Source: an uncultured Eubacteriales bacterium
GTDB lineage: Bacteria > Bacillota > Clostridia > Oscillospirales > Ruminococcaceae
Direction of reading: 5' to 3'
Assembly (NCBI GenBank): GCA_900314975.1
Contig: OMXI01000030.1
Span: 1-36,884, forward strand
DNA length: 36,884 nucleotides
Shown: positions 1-7,649 of the stretch, one piece after another
How the letters are laid out: each line of letters opens with the position of its first letter
Numbering within the stretch: the stretch's first letter is position 1
Position numbers and translations under genes: made by a program
Notes under the pieces: model-generated
Seen by the model: the letters and a program-made list of their open reading frames with translations, nothing else
Database searches by the model: none
Told to the model about the DNA's origin: nothing

Positions 1-70
1 CCTTAAATGACGTCAAGGCACAAAACTTATAACACTATACAAAGCGATAGAAGAACAACAAAAGAAAAAT

Positions 71-102
71 CGGCGCAAAGCGCCGACAAATTCTGATTTG
101 TC
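71..102. repeat. Twin short palindromes downstream of secF
   Basis: Two adjacent inverted repeats: CGGCGC-AAA-GCGCCG (71-85), then GACAAAT-TCTG-ATTTGTC (85-102). Neither is followed by a T-run, so they are not obvious terminators. The second resembles the AAATT/ATTTGT core of a hairpin in the purF leader (21087-21110). Apart from these, bases 1-109 show no gene. Confidence 0.55.
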
Positions 103-109
103 AATGCTA

Positions 110-142
110 TAAAAATAAGGGACTGTTTTAAGCAGTCCCTTT
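110..142 (-). terminator. Intrinsic terminator of secDF
   Basis: Read on the minus strand, AAGGGACTG and CAGTCCCTT form a 9-bp stem (117-125/133-141) with a 7-base loop, followed by ATTTTTAT. It lies 14 bases past the secF stop. A plus-strand T-run is short, so the main direction is minus. Confidence 0.85.
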
Positions 143-155
143 TGTTATGTGTTAT

Positions 156-1133
156 TTAGGTTCTCTGGGCTTTCTTTGCGTGCTTGGCAACTCTGCCCTT
201 GCCCTTTTTGCCCTTATGCTTTTCCCACATTACCCAAAGTGTAGGTGCGATGCAGTTTGAGGAGTACACACCTGCGAGCATACCGATTATAAGCGGGAAC
301 GCAAAGCTGATTATCGAGGACACGCCTGCGATAAAGCAAACGATGCACACGGTCGCCATAGCAAGCACTGTGGTAACGGTGGTGTGGATAGAGCGTCCCA
401 TTGTCTGTGTTATAGACAGGTTAACGAGCTGGTCAAGCTCCATTTTATTGCCCACGAGCTTTTCGTTTTCACGGATACGGTCGTAGATAATGATAGTTGC
501 GTTGATGGAGTAGCCCAGAATTGTGAGCAGTACTGCCATAAAGTTTGCGTTGATATCGAAACGGCAGATAACGAAACAGCCGTATACCATACACATATCG
601 TGCAAAAGTGCGACAACAGAGAACACACCTGCGGAGATACCGCCTATCTTTCTGAATCTGAAGCCGATATAGATAATGGTGATAACTGCGGCGAACGCGC
701 AGGCAACGAGGCACTTGAGGAAGAAGTCAAGTCCGTTTGATGCGGCAACGTCTGTGGTTTCAAGCACCTTGATGTCGTTATCCTTGAACTTTTCGGTGAG
801 TGCGTTTTTGATACTGTTCTGCTTTTCGTCGCTGATACCCTCGTCGGAGGAGAACTGAATCTTTATCGTTGAGGTATCTGATGCGGTGTCCTCACCAAGA
901 ACTATGGTTGCTTTTTCGTCAACGGTATCGGCAACGACGTCCTCGATATCTGCGGTTTTTACCTCGCCCTCGTAGGAGTAGGTGAGTATCGTACCGCCCT
1001 TGAACTCGATCGCGACATTAAGTTTGAGTATAAACGTAAGTGCTATGAAAGCGACTATCAGCGTACAGGAGATAGCATAGAATATCTTGCGCTTTTCATA
1101 GACCTTCAATATCTTTGGTTCTTTGTTATTCAT
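156..1133 (-). CDS. secF: Protein translocase subunit SecF
   Basis: SecF of 325 residues, an inner-membrane accessory of the Sec translocon. With SecD it uses the proton or sodium gradient to pull exported proteins across the membrane. The sequence shows a first membrane helix (about 17-37), the SecF signature FKGG (44-47), an extracytoplasmic domain (about 50-135), then five further membrane helices. The TM4 motif reads GYSINATIIIYDRIREN (about 207-223). In most SecF proteins known to me the residue after SIN is Asp, whereas here it is Ala (A212). The ATG lies inside the end of secD (8-base overlap), which implies translational coupling. A terminator follows directly. Confidence 0.95.
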   Translation of the reverse strand: MNNKEPKILKVYEKRKIFYAISCTLIVAFIALTFILKLNVAIEFKGGTILTYSYEGEVKTADIEDVVADTVDEKATIVLGEDTASDTSTIKIQFSSDEGISDEKQNSIKNALTEKFKDNDIKVLETTDVAASNGLDFFLKCLVACAFAAVITIIYIGFRFRKIGGISAGVFSVVALLHDMCMVYGCFVICRFDINANFMAVLLTILGYSINATIIIYDRIRENEKLVGNKMELDQLVNLSITQTMGRSIHTTVTTVLAMATVCIVCFIAGVSSIISFAFPLIIGMLAGVYSSNCIAPTLWVMWEKHKGKKGKGRVAKHAKKAQRT

Positions 1134-2538
1134 CTATTTTAGCACCTCCGTACAGCTTGCGGTTTCTGAGGAACTTGAACTTGGAGAGAGATGCCAGCAT
1201 AAGTCTTGAACAGAAAATACCGAATACAAAGTTGAGAATGATACCTACCAGCAGGGTATAGCCCAGTGAATAGATAGTACCTGCGGTGGATGCGCCGAAC
1301 ATTGAGAACAGCGGCTTGAGGACTGTGCCGAACACGCTGTCTGTCGGTCCGAATGCGCCCATAAGGATAACGGCTACGAACACGACGGTGATGTTTCCGT
1401 CGAACACGGCACTCCACGCTCTTTTATATCCAAGCTCGATAGCGCCGTTAAGGGTCTTGCCGTGGTTAAGCTCTTCCTTGATACGCTCGGCTGTGATAAC
1501 GTTTGCGTCAACGCCCATACCTATCGCAAGGATTATACCCGCGATACCCGGTATCGTGAGTGTGAACGAAGGAAGGTTGGGGAAGAAGCCCGAGATGCAG
1601 GCTATCGTTCCGACTACCTGACCGAAAAGTGCGATAGATGCGACAAATCCGGGGAGTCTGTAGAAAATTATCATATACACTGCGATGATGCAGAATGCGA
1701 TGACACCTGCAAGGAGCATTGCATTGAGTGCGCCCTCACCCAGTGATGCGGAAATGATGTTTGTGCTTGTTGTCGAAAGCTTGAACGGCAGCGCACCTGC
1801 GTTTATCTTGTTTGCAAGGCTGCTTGCCTCGTTCCAGGTGAAATTGCCTGTGATACGGCAGCTGCCGTCTGTGATAGGCTCGTTTACGCTCGGTGCGGAA
1901 ATGCAGGTATCGTCCATCCAGATAGATATCTGACCGCCGCTTGCGGAAAGCTCGGTGGTTGCGGCTCCGAAAGCTTCCTTGCCGCTGTCGTTAAGCTCAA
2001 GGCTTACTGCGTAGCCTGCCGAACCTGTTTTATCGTTGCTGTCATAGTAGGCTGTAGCCTTTTTAACGTCTTTACCCGTAAGCACCTGCTCGCCTGTCTG
2101 CTCGCTGCCCTTGCGGAAGGTCAGCATTGCGGTCTCGCCAAGCTCGGCAACTGCGGATTCGGGGTCAAAGTCCTCCTCGCCCGCCTGCCACGGGAACGAT
2201 ACCATTATTCTCTTTTTGGTGTAGTCAACATACACCTCGCTGTCGGTGATGTTAAGTCCCACAAGACGCTGCTCGATGATAGACTTTGCTGCGTCCATAT
2301 CGTCTTTGGTGATGTCGTCAAAGTCGGGCTGCTCACTGCCCTCTTCGGCTGCGGCAGGTTCAAACGTTGCATTTACACCGCCTTGTATGTCGATACCCCA
2401 GCGTATTTCCTCGGCACCTTTTATATAGACGTGTTTGGTGTCACCGTAGTAGGTATGTACACCGAAGAATGTCAGATAGGCAAATGCCAGTATACACATC
2501 ACCACGACGAAGAACACCGGTTTTTTAGCTTTCTTCAC
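1126..2538 (-). CDS. secD: Protein translocase subunit SecD
   Basis: SecD of 470 residues, partner of SecF and encoded as a separate gene rather than a SecDF fusion. It has an N-terminal membrane helix (8-25), the SecD signature WGIDIQGG (47-54), a large extracytoplasmic P1-type region (about 55-270), and five C-terminal helices. The conserved GMGVDANVITAERIKEEL segment keeps the membrane Asp thought to take part in ion coupling. The start codon is GTG (2536-2538), chosen because AGGAGG (2545-2550) sits 7 bases upstream and the protein then begins with a Lys-rich N-terminus before the first helix. A consensus promoter lies about 90 bases upstream. Confidence 0.95.
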   Translation of the reverse strand: MKKAKKPVFFVVVMCILAFAYLTFFGVHTYYGDTKHVYIKGAEEIRWGIDIQGGVNATFEPAAAEEGSEQPDFDDITKDDMDAAKSIIEQRLVGLNITDSEVYVDYTKKRIMVSFPWQAGEEDFDPESAVAELGETAMLTFRKGSEQTGEQVLTGKDVKKATAYYDSNDKTGSAGYAVSLELNDSGKEAFGAATTELSASGGQISIWMDDTCISAPSVNEPITDGSCRITGNFTWNEASSLANKINAGALPFKLSTTSTNIISASLGEGALNAMLLAGVIAFCIIAVYMIIFYRLPGFVASIALFGQVVGTIACISGFFPNLPSFTLTIPGIAGIILAIGMGVDANVITAERIKEELNHGKTLNGAIELGYKRAWSAVFDGNITVVFVAVILMGAFGPTDSVFGTVLKPLFSMFGASTAGTIYSLGYTLLVGIILNFVFGIFCSRLMLASLSKFKFLRNRKLYGGAKIDE

Positions 2539-2627
2539 CTTAAATCCTCCTAATGAAATTAGTAAGCCTGTACAAATTGTATTTACAAAATATGTAAACC
2601 AACTTTTACAGATACATTCACTTTTAA

Positions 2628-2656
2628 ATTATATTACTTTTTTCACAAAAAGTCAA
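2628..2656 (-). promoter_or_regulatory. secDF promoter
   Basis: On the minus strand, TTGACT, a 17-base spacer and TATAAT. The predicted leader is about 80 bases and contains a small inverted repeat (TTTAC...GTAAA, 2583-2599) of unknown meaning. It is divergent from the tex promoter, with about 60 bases between the two -35 boxes. Confidence 0.8.
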
Positions 2657-2715
2657 GCGTTTGCGCTTTTTCTTTTAATGTGTCTGCTTTTTTGTGCATT
2701 TTTGTGATATGTGTT

Positions 2716-2744
2716 TTGACTTTTGAGTGAAAATGTGGTATAAT
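2716..2744 (+). promoter_or_regulatory. tex promoter
   Basis: TTGACT (2716-2721), 17-base spacer, TATAAT (2739-2744), with an extended -10 TGG. Transcription should begin near 2751. This excludes in-frame start codons at 2727 and 2733, which lie inside the promoter. Confidence 0.85.
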
Positions 2745-2777
2745 TATTACATAAATTTCACGAAACGGAGAATGAAA

Positions 2778-4922
2778 ATGGACATTAACGCTACGCTGGC
2801 AAAGGAATTCAATTTAAAACAGGAGCAGGTGGACAACACTGTTGCACTTATAGATGATGACAAGACGATACCGTTTATCGCGCGTTACCGCAAGGAAGTT
2901 ACAGGCTCGCTTGACGACCAGATACTGCGTGAGCTGTATGACAGGCTGTGCTATCTGCGCAACCTTGAAAAGCGCAAGGAAGAGGTGCGTTCATCTATCA
3001 CCGAGCAGGAGAAGATGACGGACGAGCTGAACGCGGCTATCGACGCGGCTATGACGCTTGTTGAGGTGGAGGACATTTACCGCCCGTTCAAGCCAAAGAG
3101 AAAGACAAGGGCGAGCATTGCGCGTGAAAAGGGCTTGGAGGGTCTTGCGGCGTATTTGCTTGAACAGGGAGACGGCGACCCGACTGCCGAGGCTGAAAAG
3201 TACATAGACGAAGAAAAGGGCGTTGCAGACACGCAGGAGGCTTTGCAGGGCGCTATGGACATAATCGCGGAGGACATTTCGGACAGCGCCGAGCTGCGAA
3301 AGTATTTAAGGACGCTGTTTTCGCAGATAGGCAAGGTGACATCGGCTGCTGCGGGCGATGACGCAGACGCGGTTTATCAGAACTATTTCGAGTTCTCCGA
3401 GGGCGTTTCAAAGATCGCCGGACACCGCATACTTGCTATTGACAGGGGCGAAAAAGAGGGCGCTTTGAAGGTGAGCGTTGACGTTCCCGAGGGTGCGGGC
3501 GAAAGGGCTGTGACCTCGCGGTATGTTAAGAACGGCTCGGAGTGCGGCAAGCTGGTAGAGGCGGCTTGCGTGGACAGCTACAAGAGGCTGATATACCCGT
3601 CTATCGAGCGCGAGATACGCTCGGAGCTTTCGCAGAATGCGCAGGAGGGTGCTATCAAGGTGTTCTCGTCAAATCTGCGCCAGCTGCTTATGGCACCGCC
3701 TGTAAAGGGTACCGTGACGCTTGGGCTTGACCCCGGATACGCACACGGCTGCAAGATAGCGGTGGTTGACGAGACGGGAAAGGTGCTTGACACGAATATT
3801 GTTTATCTGACTCCGCCGAGGAAGGAGACGGAAAAGGCGAAGCGGATAATCTCGAAGATGATAGAACGCTGCGGTGTTACGACTATTGCTATCGGCAACG
3901 GCACGGCATCGCGCGAATCCGAGCAGTTTGTGGCGGAGCTTATCAAGGAGATACCGCAGAAGGTATCGTACATGGTCGTTTCGGAGGCAGGTGCATCGGT
4001 GTACTCGGCGTCAAAGCTGGCAGCGGAGGAGTTTCCCGATTATGATGTTTCGCTGCGCTCGGCGGTATCTATCGCCCGCAGAATGCAGGACCCTCTGGCA
4101 GAGCTTGTGAAAATTGACCCCAAGGCTATCGGTGTGGGTCAGTATCAGCACGATATGCCAAAGGCGCGCATGGACGAGGCTTTGCGCGGTGTGGTCGAGG
4201 ACTGCGTGAACTCGGTGGGGGTTGACCTTAACACCGCAAGCTACTCGCTTTTGTCGTACATTTCGGGAATAAACAGCACCGTTGCAAAGAACATTGTGGC
4301 TTACCGTGAGGAAAACGGCGCATTTACGGACAGAAAGCAGCTTATGAAGGTCGCAAAGCTGGGTGCAAAGGCTTTTGAGCAGTGCGCGGGCTTTTTGAGA
4401 GTCCCGGGGGCGAAGAATCCTCTTGACAACACAGGCGTTCACCCCGAATCCTACGCGGCTGCAAAGGCGCTTATCGACGAGTGCGGCTTTACTGTTGCGG
4501 ATATGGGCGACAAGGAGCTTATCGACAAGAAGGTAAAAGGTGTCGGCATAAGCAAGCTGGCGCAGGACATAGGTGTGGGCATACCCACGCTTGAGGACAT
4601 CGTCAAGGAGCTTGAAAAGCCGGGGCGTGACCCGCGTGACGAGCTGCCGCCGCCGCTTATGCGAAGCGGTGATGTTATGGAGCTTTCAGACCTTAAAGAA
4701 GGTATGGAGCTTATGGGCACGGTGCGCAACGTTATAGATTTCGGCGCTTTTGTGGATATCGGCGTTCACGAGGACGGACTGGTACACATCTCGCAGATGT
4801 GCAGCAAGTACATCAAGCACCCGCTTGAAGTTGTCAAGGTCGGCGACGTGGTCAAGGTATGGGTGCTGGGCGTTGACCTGAAGCGCAAGCGCATTTCTCT
4901 GACAATGAAACAGCCCAAGTAA
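2778..4922 (+). CDS. tex: Tex family S1 RNA-binding transcription accessory protein
   Basis: Tex/YhgF homologue of 714 residues, a cytoplasmic nucleic-acid-binding protein linked to transcription and, in other bacteria, to toxin expression and stress tolerance. The order is Tex N-terminal helical domain, YqgF/RNase H-like domain (VTLGLDPGYAHG motif), helix-hairpin-helix region (LLSYISGINSTVAKNIV), and a C-terminal S1 domain starting near DLKEGMELMGTV with GAFVDIGVHEDGLVHIS. Length is normal for the family. The ATG at 2778 was chosen because GGAG (2767-2770) is 7 bases upstream; the longer reading overlaps the promoter. It is a single gene with its own promoter and terminator. Confidence 0.95.
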   Translation: MDINATLAKEFNLKQEQVDNTVALIDDDKTIPFIARYRKEVTGSLDDQILRELYDRLCYLRNLEKRKEEVRSSITEQEKMTDELNAAIDAAMTLVEVEDIYRPFKPKRKTRASIAREKGLEGLAAYLLEQGDGDPTAEAEKYIDEEKGVADTQEALQGAMDIIAEDISDSAELRKYLRTLFSQIGKVTSAAAGDDADAVYQNYFEFSEGVSKIAGHRILAIDRGEKEGALKVSVDVPEGAGERAVTSRYVKNGSECGKLVEAACVDSYKRLIYPSIEREIRSELSQNAQEGAIKVFSSNLRQLLMAPPVKGTVTLGLDPGYAHGCKIAVVDETGKVLDTNIVYLTPPRKETEKAKRIISKMIERCGVTTIAIGNGTASRESEQFVAELIKEIPQKVSYMVVSEAGASVYSASKLAAEEFPDYDVSLRSAVSIARRMQDPLAELVKIDPKAIGVGQYQHDMPKARMDEALRGVVEDCVNSVGVDLNTASYSLLSYISGINSTVAKNIVAYREENGAFTDRKQLMKVAKLGAKAFEQCAGFLRVPGAKNPLDNTGVHPESYAAAKALIDECGFTVADMGDKELIDKKVKGVGISKLAQDIGVGIPTLEDIVKELEKPGRDPRDELPPPLMRSGDVMELSDLKEGMELMGTVRNVIDFGAFVDIGVHEDGLVHISQMCSKYIKHPLEVVKVGDVVKVWVLGVDLKRKRISLTMKQPK

Positions 4923-4927
4923 ACAAA

Positions 4928-4960
4928 AAACCGGTTATCAAGCGATAGCCGGTTTCTTTT
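4928..4960. terminator. Bidirectional terminator between tex and the Lys/Glu-repeat gene
   Basis: CCGGTTATC-AAGC-GATAGCCGG stem (4931-4952, one G-U pair) with flanking AAA/TTT. It is followed by TCTTTT on the plus strand and preceded by AAAAAA, which gives a U-run on the minus strand. It serves convergent genes. Confidence 0.85.
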
Positions 4961-4974
4961 ATTGGGTTTTAGGC

Positions 4975-5733
4975 TTAACCTCTGTTAAGCTCGTAGAGGA
5001 CACCTGACTGCGACGATGCGCTGCCGGATACGCTGACAATTATTTCGTTGGACGAGGATATAGTTGCTGTCCATTTGAATGCAAGCGTTCTTGGTCCGTT
5101 GGTTGCAAATGAGTAGTCGGTAGAGTATGTTCCTGTGTATGTGTAGCTGCTGCTTCCGCCCGAGCCGCTTCCGCTTACTTTCCAGTTGCCGTTTGCATAC
5201 GCGGTGCTGTTTGCAGAATTGACAAGATTCATTACTGCTGCCTGAAGCTGCGCCTGTGTCGGTCTTGGCTTGGTTGCCTGTGTGGGCTTTGGTGTAGTTT
5301 TTGCAGTGGTAGTTGTGGTGGTAGTTCTTGAGGTAGTAGTTGTTGTTGTTCTTGATGTAGTGGCAGACCTTGAAGTTGTTGAAGAAGATGCTTTTGTAGT
5401 AGTCGTTTCAGACTTCTTTGTATCCTCGGTCTTTTTGGTATCCTCGGTTTTCTTGGTGTCTTCTTTTTTCTTGGTTTCTTCAGTCTTTTTGGTTTCTTCG
5501 GACTTCTTTGTTTCCTCGGACTTTTTGGTCTCCTCGGTCTTCTTGGTGTCCTTTGACTTTTTCGTTTCTGCCTTGCTTGATTGGTCGGCTGCGCTTACGG
5601 AGCTGCTTGCCTTATCCTTTTTAGATGACGAATCCTTATCCTCGTTTTTGGTGAACAGGAAGATAGCACCTATTGCAAGTGCGGATGCGAGCAGAATGAT
5701 GATAGCGGTTATCAGAACCTCTGATTTTTTCAT
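4975..5733 (-). CDS. Membrane-anchored protein with Lys/Glu hexapeptide repeats and Thr-rich linker
   Basis: Unrecognised protein of 252 residues. It has an N-terminal uncleaved-looking membrane helix (about 6-28, no lipobox Cys), a charged linker (58-111) of nine tandem hexapeptides of the type KK(T/S)E(E/D)T, a Thr/Ser-rich stretch (about 112-160), then a compact C-terminal domain of about 90 residues rich in Gly, Ser, Thr and Tyr. The architecture suggests a small extracellular domain held away from the membrane on a wall-spanning stalk; this is inference. The ATG at 5733 was chosen over an in-frame GTG at 5742 because AAGGAG is 8 bases upstream of the ATG and overlaps the GTG. It is the last gene of the four-gene operon, 28 bases after the lipoprotein gene. 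Confidence 0.8.
   Translation of the reverse strand: MKKSEVLITAIIILLASALAIGAIFLFTKNEDKDSSSKKDKASSSVSAADQSSKAETKKSKDTKKTEETKKSEETKKSEETKKTEETKKKEDTKKTEDTKKTEDTKKSETTTTKASSSTTSRSATTSRTTTTTTSRTTTTTTTAKTTPKPTQATKPRPTQAQLQAAVMNLVNSANSTAYANGNWKVSGSGSGGSSSYTYTGTYSTDYSFATNGPRTLAFKWTATISSSNEIIVSVSGSASSQSGVLYELNRG
5401..5562 (-). repeat. Nine-unit 18-bp coding repeat
   Basis: Tandem 18-bp units, each encoding Lys-Lys-x-Glu/Lys-x-Thr, within the stalk of the anchored protein. Units are degenerate at DNA level (mixed third bases and T/S, E/D swaps), so this is an old repeat and not a recent slippage tract. Confidence 0.8.
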
Positions 5734-5761
5734 TTGATACACTCCTTAAATATATGTAATA

Positions 5762-6409
5762 TTATTTTCCCATCTTTTTGATAAGGTCAAGCCCTGACTC
5801 TTTGCTGTAGTTGACGGTATAGCTGTCGAGCTTGTTTTTGTCCTCGCCCATCATGGGGATATAAAGCTGAACCTCAAGTTCGCCCTTCTGGTTTATCTCT
5901 GCTTTCCAGATGCCGACGAAATCGGACGGCTGACCGTTATGGTTCTTGTCGATATGGTAATATACCCAATAGCCGTACTCGGTATCCTTGTTTATTACCT
6001 CGCCCTCGTCAACAACGCTCCAGCCTGCCTGCTTTGCCGTCTCGTTTGACTGCTTGGCGGCTGCTTGCGATGCGGCTTTAAGGTCTGCCTTGCTAACGGG
6101 TGTGCCTTGTGCGGCTGTGGTGGTCGCTGCAGCTTGCTGTGTTTGCTGCGATGATGCAGAAGTTTCGGAGGTAGTTTCCCCCGTCTGTGAGGTGGTGGCC
6201 GTGGTGGTAGTTTCCTGTGAAGCTGAAGTGCTTGTGGTGGTTTCGGATGTTGTTACGCTCTCGCTTTGTGAGCTTGTGTTCTGCTCCGAGCTGTCGGGCT
6301 TTGATGAAGATGTGCTGCCTGACGAGCTTTCCGAGCAGCCTGCAAGCATACAAGCGCTCACTGCGAGAACTGACAGGATCACTGCCGCTGTACGTTTTGT
6401 CTTATTCAT
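5762..6409 (-). CDS. Ser/Thr-rich lipoprotein of unknown function
   Basis: Secreted lipoprotein of 215 residues. The signal peptide ends in a clear lipobox, LAGC, with the lipid-bearing Cys at 25. A Ser/Thr/Gln-rich, low-complexity linker follows (about 26-105). The C-terminal domain (about 105-215) has mixed alpha/beta character and contains GWSVVDEGEVINKDTEYGYW. I do not recognise the domain. The linker style matches the next gene downstream, so the pair may act together at the cell surface. GGGGAG lies 5-6 bases before the ATG. It begins 24 bases after the nitroreductase stop, consistent with one transcript. Confidence 0.85.
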   Translation of the reverse strand: MNKTKRTAAVILSVLAVSACMLAGCSESSSGSTSSSKPDSSEQNTSSQSESVTTSETTTSTSASQETTTTATTSQTGETTSETSASSQQTQQAAATTTAAQGTPVSKADLKAASQAAAKQSNETAKQAGWSVVDEGEVINKDTEYGYWVYYHIDKNHNGQPSDFVGIWKAEINQKGELEVQLYIPMMGEDKNKLDSYTVNYSKESGLDLIKKMGK

Positions 6410-6433
6410 TTTTTCTCCCCTGACTTTTGTTTT

Positions 6434-6952
6434 TTAGTCTATATAAAACACCCTGTTTTCCTTGCGCTCAGCGGGCTGTTTATTCTGATTAGTGTGACCC
6501 AATATGCAAAAGCCTACGCCGATAAGGTCTTGCTTGACACCCCATTTTTCAAGCAGAGCCTTGCCCTGCGGCGACTCAAACACCTGCCTGCATCTGTGTA
6601 TCCAGCAGGAGCCAAGTCCCAGCGAATGTGCGGCGAGGCACATATTGCCTATTGCAAGGCTTGCGTCCTCGACGGCGGTGCTGCGGTTTTTATCGGCAAG
6701 CACGCAGATGACACACGGCGCATTGTAAAACGGGTCTGCGCTTGCGCCCATAACGTCTGCATTGAGCTTTGAAAGCTCATCTCTTGTTTGCTTATCTCTG
6801 ACTGCGATGAACACGGGTGCCTGCGCGCCCATACCGTTTGGTGCATAAAGACCGCATTTGATTATCTGCTCAAGCTGCTCGTCTGTGACCTGCTCGTTCG
6901 TATAATCCTTGATACTGCGCCTCTCAAGCAGCGCTTTTATTACCTCGTTCAT
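6434..6952 (-). CDS. Nitroreductase family protein
   Basis: FMN-dependent nitroreductase-like oxidoreductase of 172 residues, a typical length for the short clade. Expected features are the N-terminal FMN phosphate-binding RRSIKDY (12-18), the APNGMGAQ loop, and the C-terminal GFCILGH segment. Such enzymes are cytoplasmic, use NAD(P)H and act on quinones or nitro compounds; the real substrate cannot be told from sequence. Its ATG overlaps the stop of the upstream regulator gene (ATGA), so translation is coupled. AAAGGA lies just before the start. Confidence 0.9.
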   Translation of the reverse strand: MNEVIKALLERRSIKDYTNEQVTDEQLEQIIKCGLYAPNGMGAQAPVFIAVRDKQTRDELSKLNADVMGASADPFYNAPCVICVLADKNRSTAVEDASLAIGNMCLAAHSLGLGSCWIHRCRQVFESPQGKALLEKWGVKQDLIGVGFCILGHTNQNKQPAERKENRVFYID

Positions 6953-7557
6953 TCCTTTTCGTCCTCCCGTGACAGATCGCGTCTTACCTCAAGCACTCTG
7001 CCGATAACGATTATCTCGTTATGGTAGTCGTCTATATAGATAGTAGGCGATGTATTTTCGCCGCTTAAAACCAGTACCTCGCCGTTAAAGCGCGGGCGGC
7101 GGAAGGTTATCTTGCCGTCCTTGCGAATGGCATAAAAGTGCTTTTCGTCCTCAAAATCGGCACATTTTTCAACAAGCAGTATATCGCCCGATTTTATCAG
7201 CGGATAGTTGTTGCCGTCTCTGCACACGTAGAATGTCAGCTTATTGGCTTTTGATGCGCTGGTATAGATAACGGGCTGGTGCGCGATAGTCCGACCGTTA
7301 TTGTCCTTGACGGCTATCTTCGCCACGTTTTCGGTGGTGTAGCAGTCCTTTACGGAGTTTTCGTAACCCATAAGCCAGCCCTCGCTGACCTCAAGCGCTT
7401 TTGCGATAGCCGACAGCTTATCGGGCTTTGGCGAAAACCGCCCTGCGAGGTAGGAGCTGATAAAGGACTTTGAGATGCCTGTCATTTTGCAAAGCTCGTG
7501 CTGGCGTATTTCTTTTTCTTTCATCACGCTGTCGAGCCTCTGTGCAAAAATTCCCAT
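6949..7557 (-). CDS. XRE-family regulator with degenerate S24 (LexA/CI-like) C-terminal domain
   Basis: DNA-binding regulator of 202 residues. An XRE helix-turn-helix occupies about 8-67 (HELCKMTGISKSFISSYLAGR). The C-terminal half (about 100-195) follows the S24 peptidase/LexA fold pattern, with IKSGDILLVEK and a YAIRKDGKITFRR segment. The catalytic Ser motif (normally D-S-M-x-P) reads D-G-N-N-Y-P, and the position of the catalytic Lys (usually VKR) reads FRR. Self-cleavage is therefore unlikely, and the domain may dimerise or bind a ligand instead (inference). It heads the operon and probably regulates it. AAGGAG lies 10 bases before the ATG. Confidence 0.85.
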   Translation of the reverse strand: MGIFAQRLDSVMKEKEIRQHELCKMTGISKSFISSYLAGRFSPKPDKLSAIAKALEVSEGWLMGYENSVKDCYTTENVAKIAVKDNNGRTIAHQPVIYTSASKANKLTFYVCRDGNNYPLIKSGDILLVEKCADFEDEKHFYAIRKDGKITFRRPRFNGEVLVLSGENTSPTIYIDDYHNEIIVIGRVLEVRRDLSREDEKE

Positions 7558-7589
7558 ATGATATTGACTCCTTCAAATTGGTCATAGTT

Positions 7590-7618
7590 ATTATAGCACA
7601 ACGTTTCAAGGATTTCAA
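7590..7618 (-). promoter_or_regulatory. Promoter of the XRE-nitroreductase-lipoprotein operon
   Basis: On the minus strand TTGAAA, a 17-base spacer and TATAAT. The spacer begins with a second CTTGAAAC copy, giving a direct repeat of TTGAAA. An ATTTCAA further upstream forms an inverted pair with the -35 TTGAAAT. These are possible sites for autoregulation. Confidence 0.75.
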
Positions 7619-7649
7619 GAGATAAGCGCAAATTGTTTTGAAATCTGTA

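Noticed and set aside
5401-5562. CRISPR-like array from regular repeats
   Set aside because: The 18-bp periodicity is coding (hexapeptide), units are contiguous and there are no spacers.
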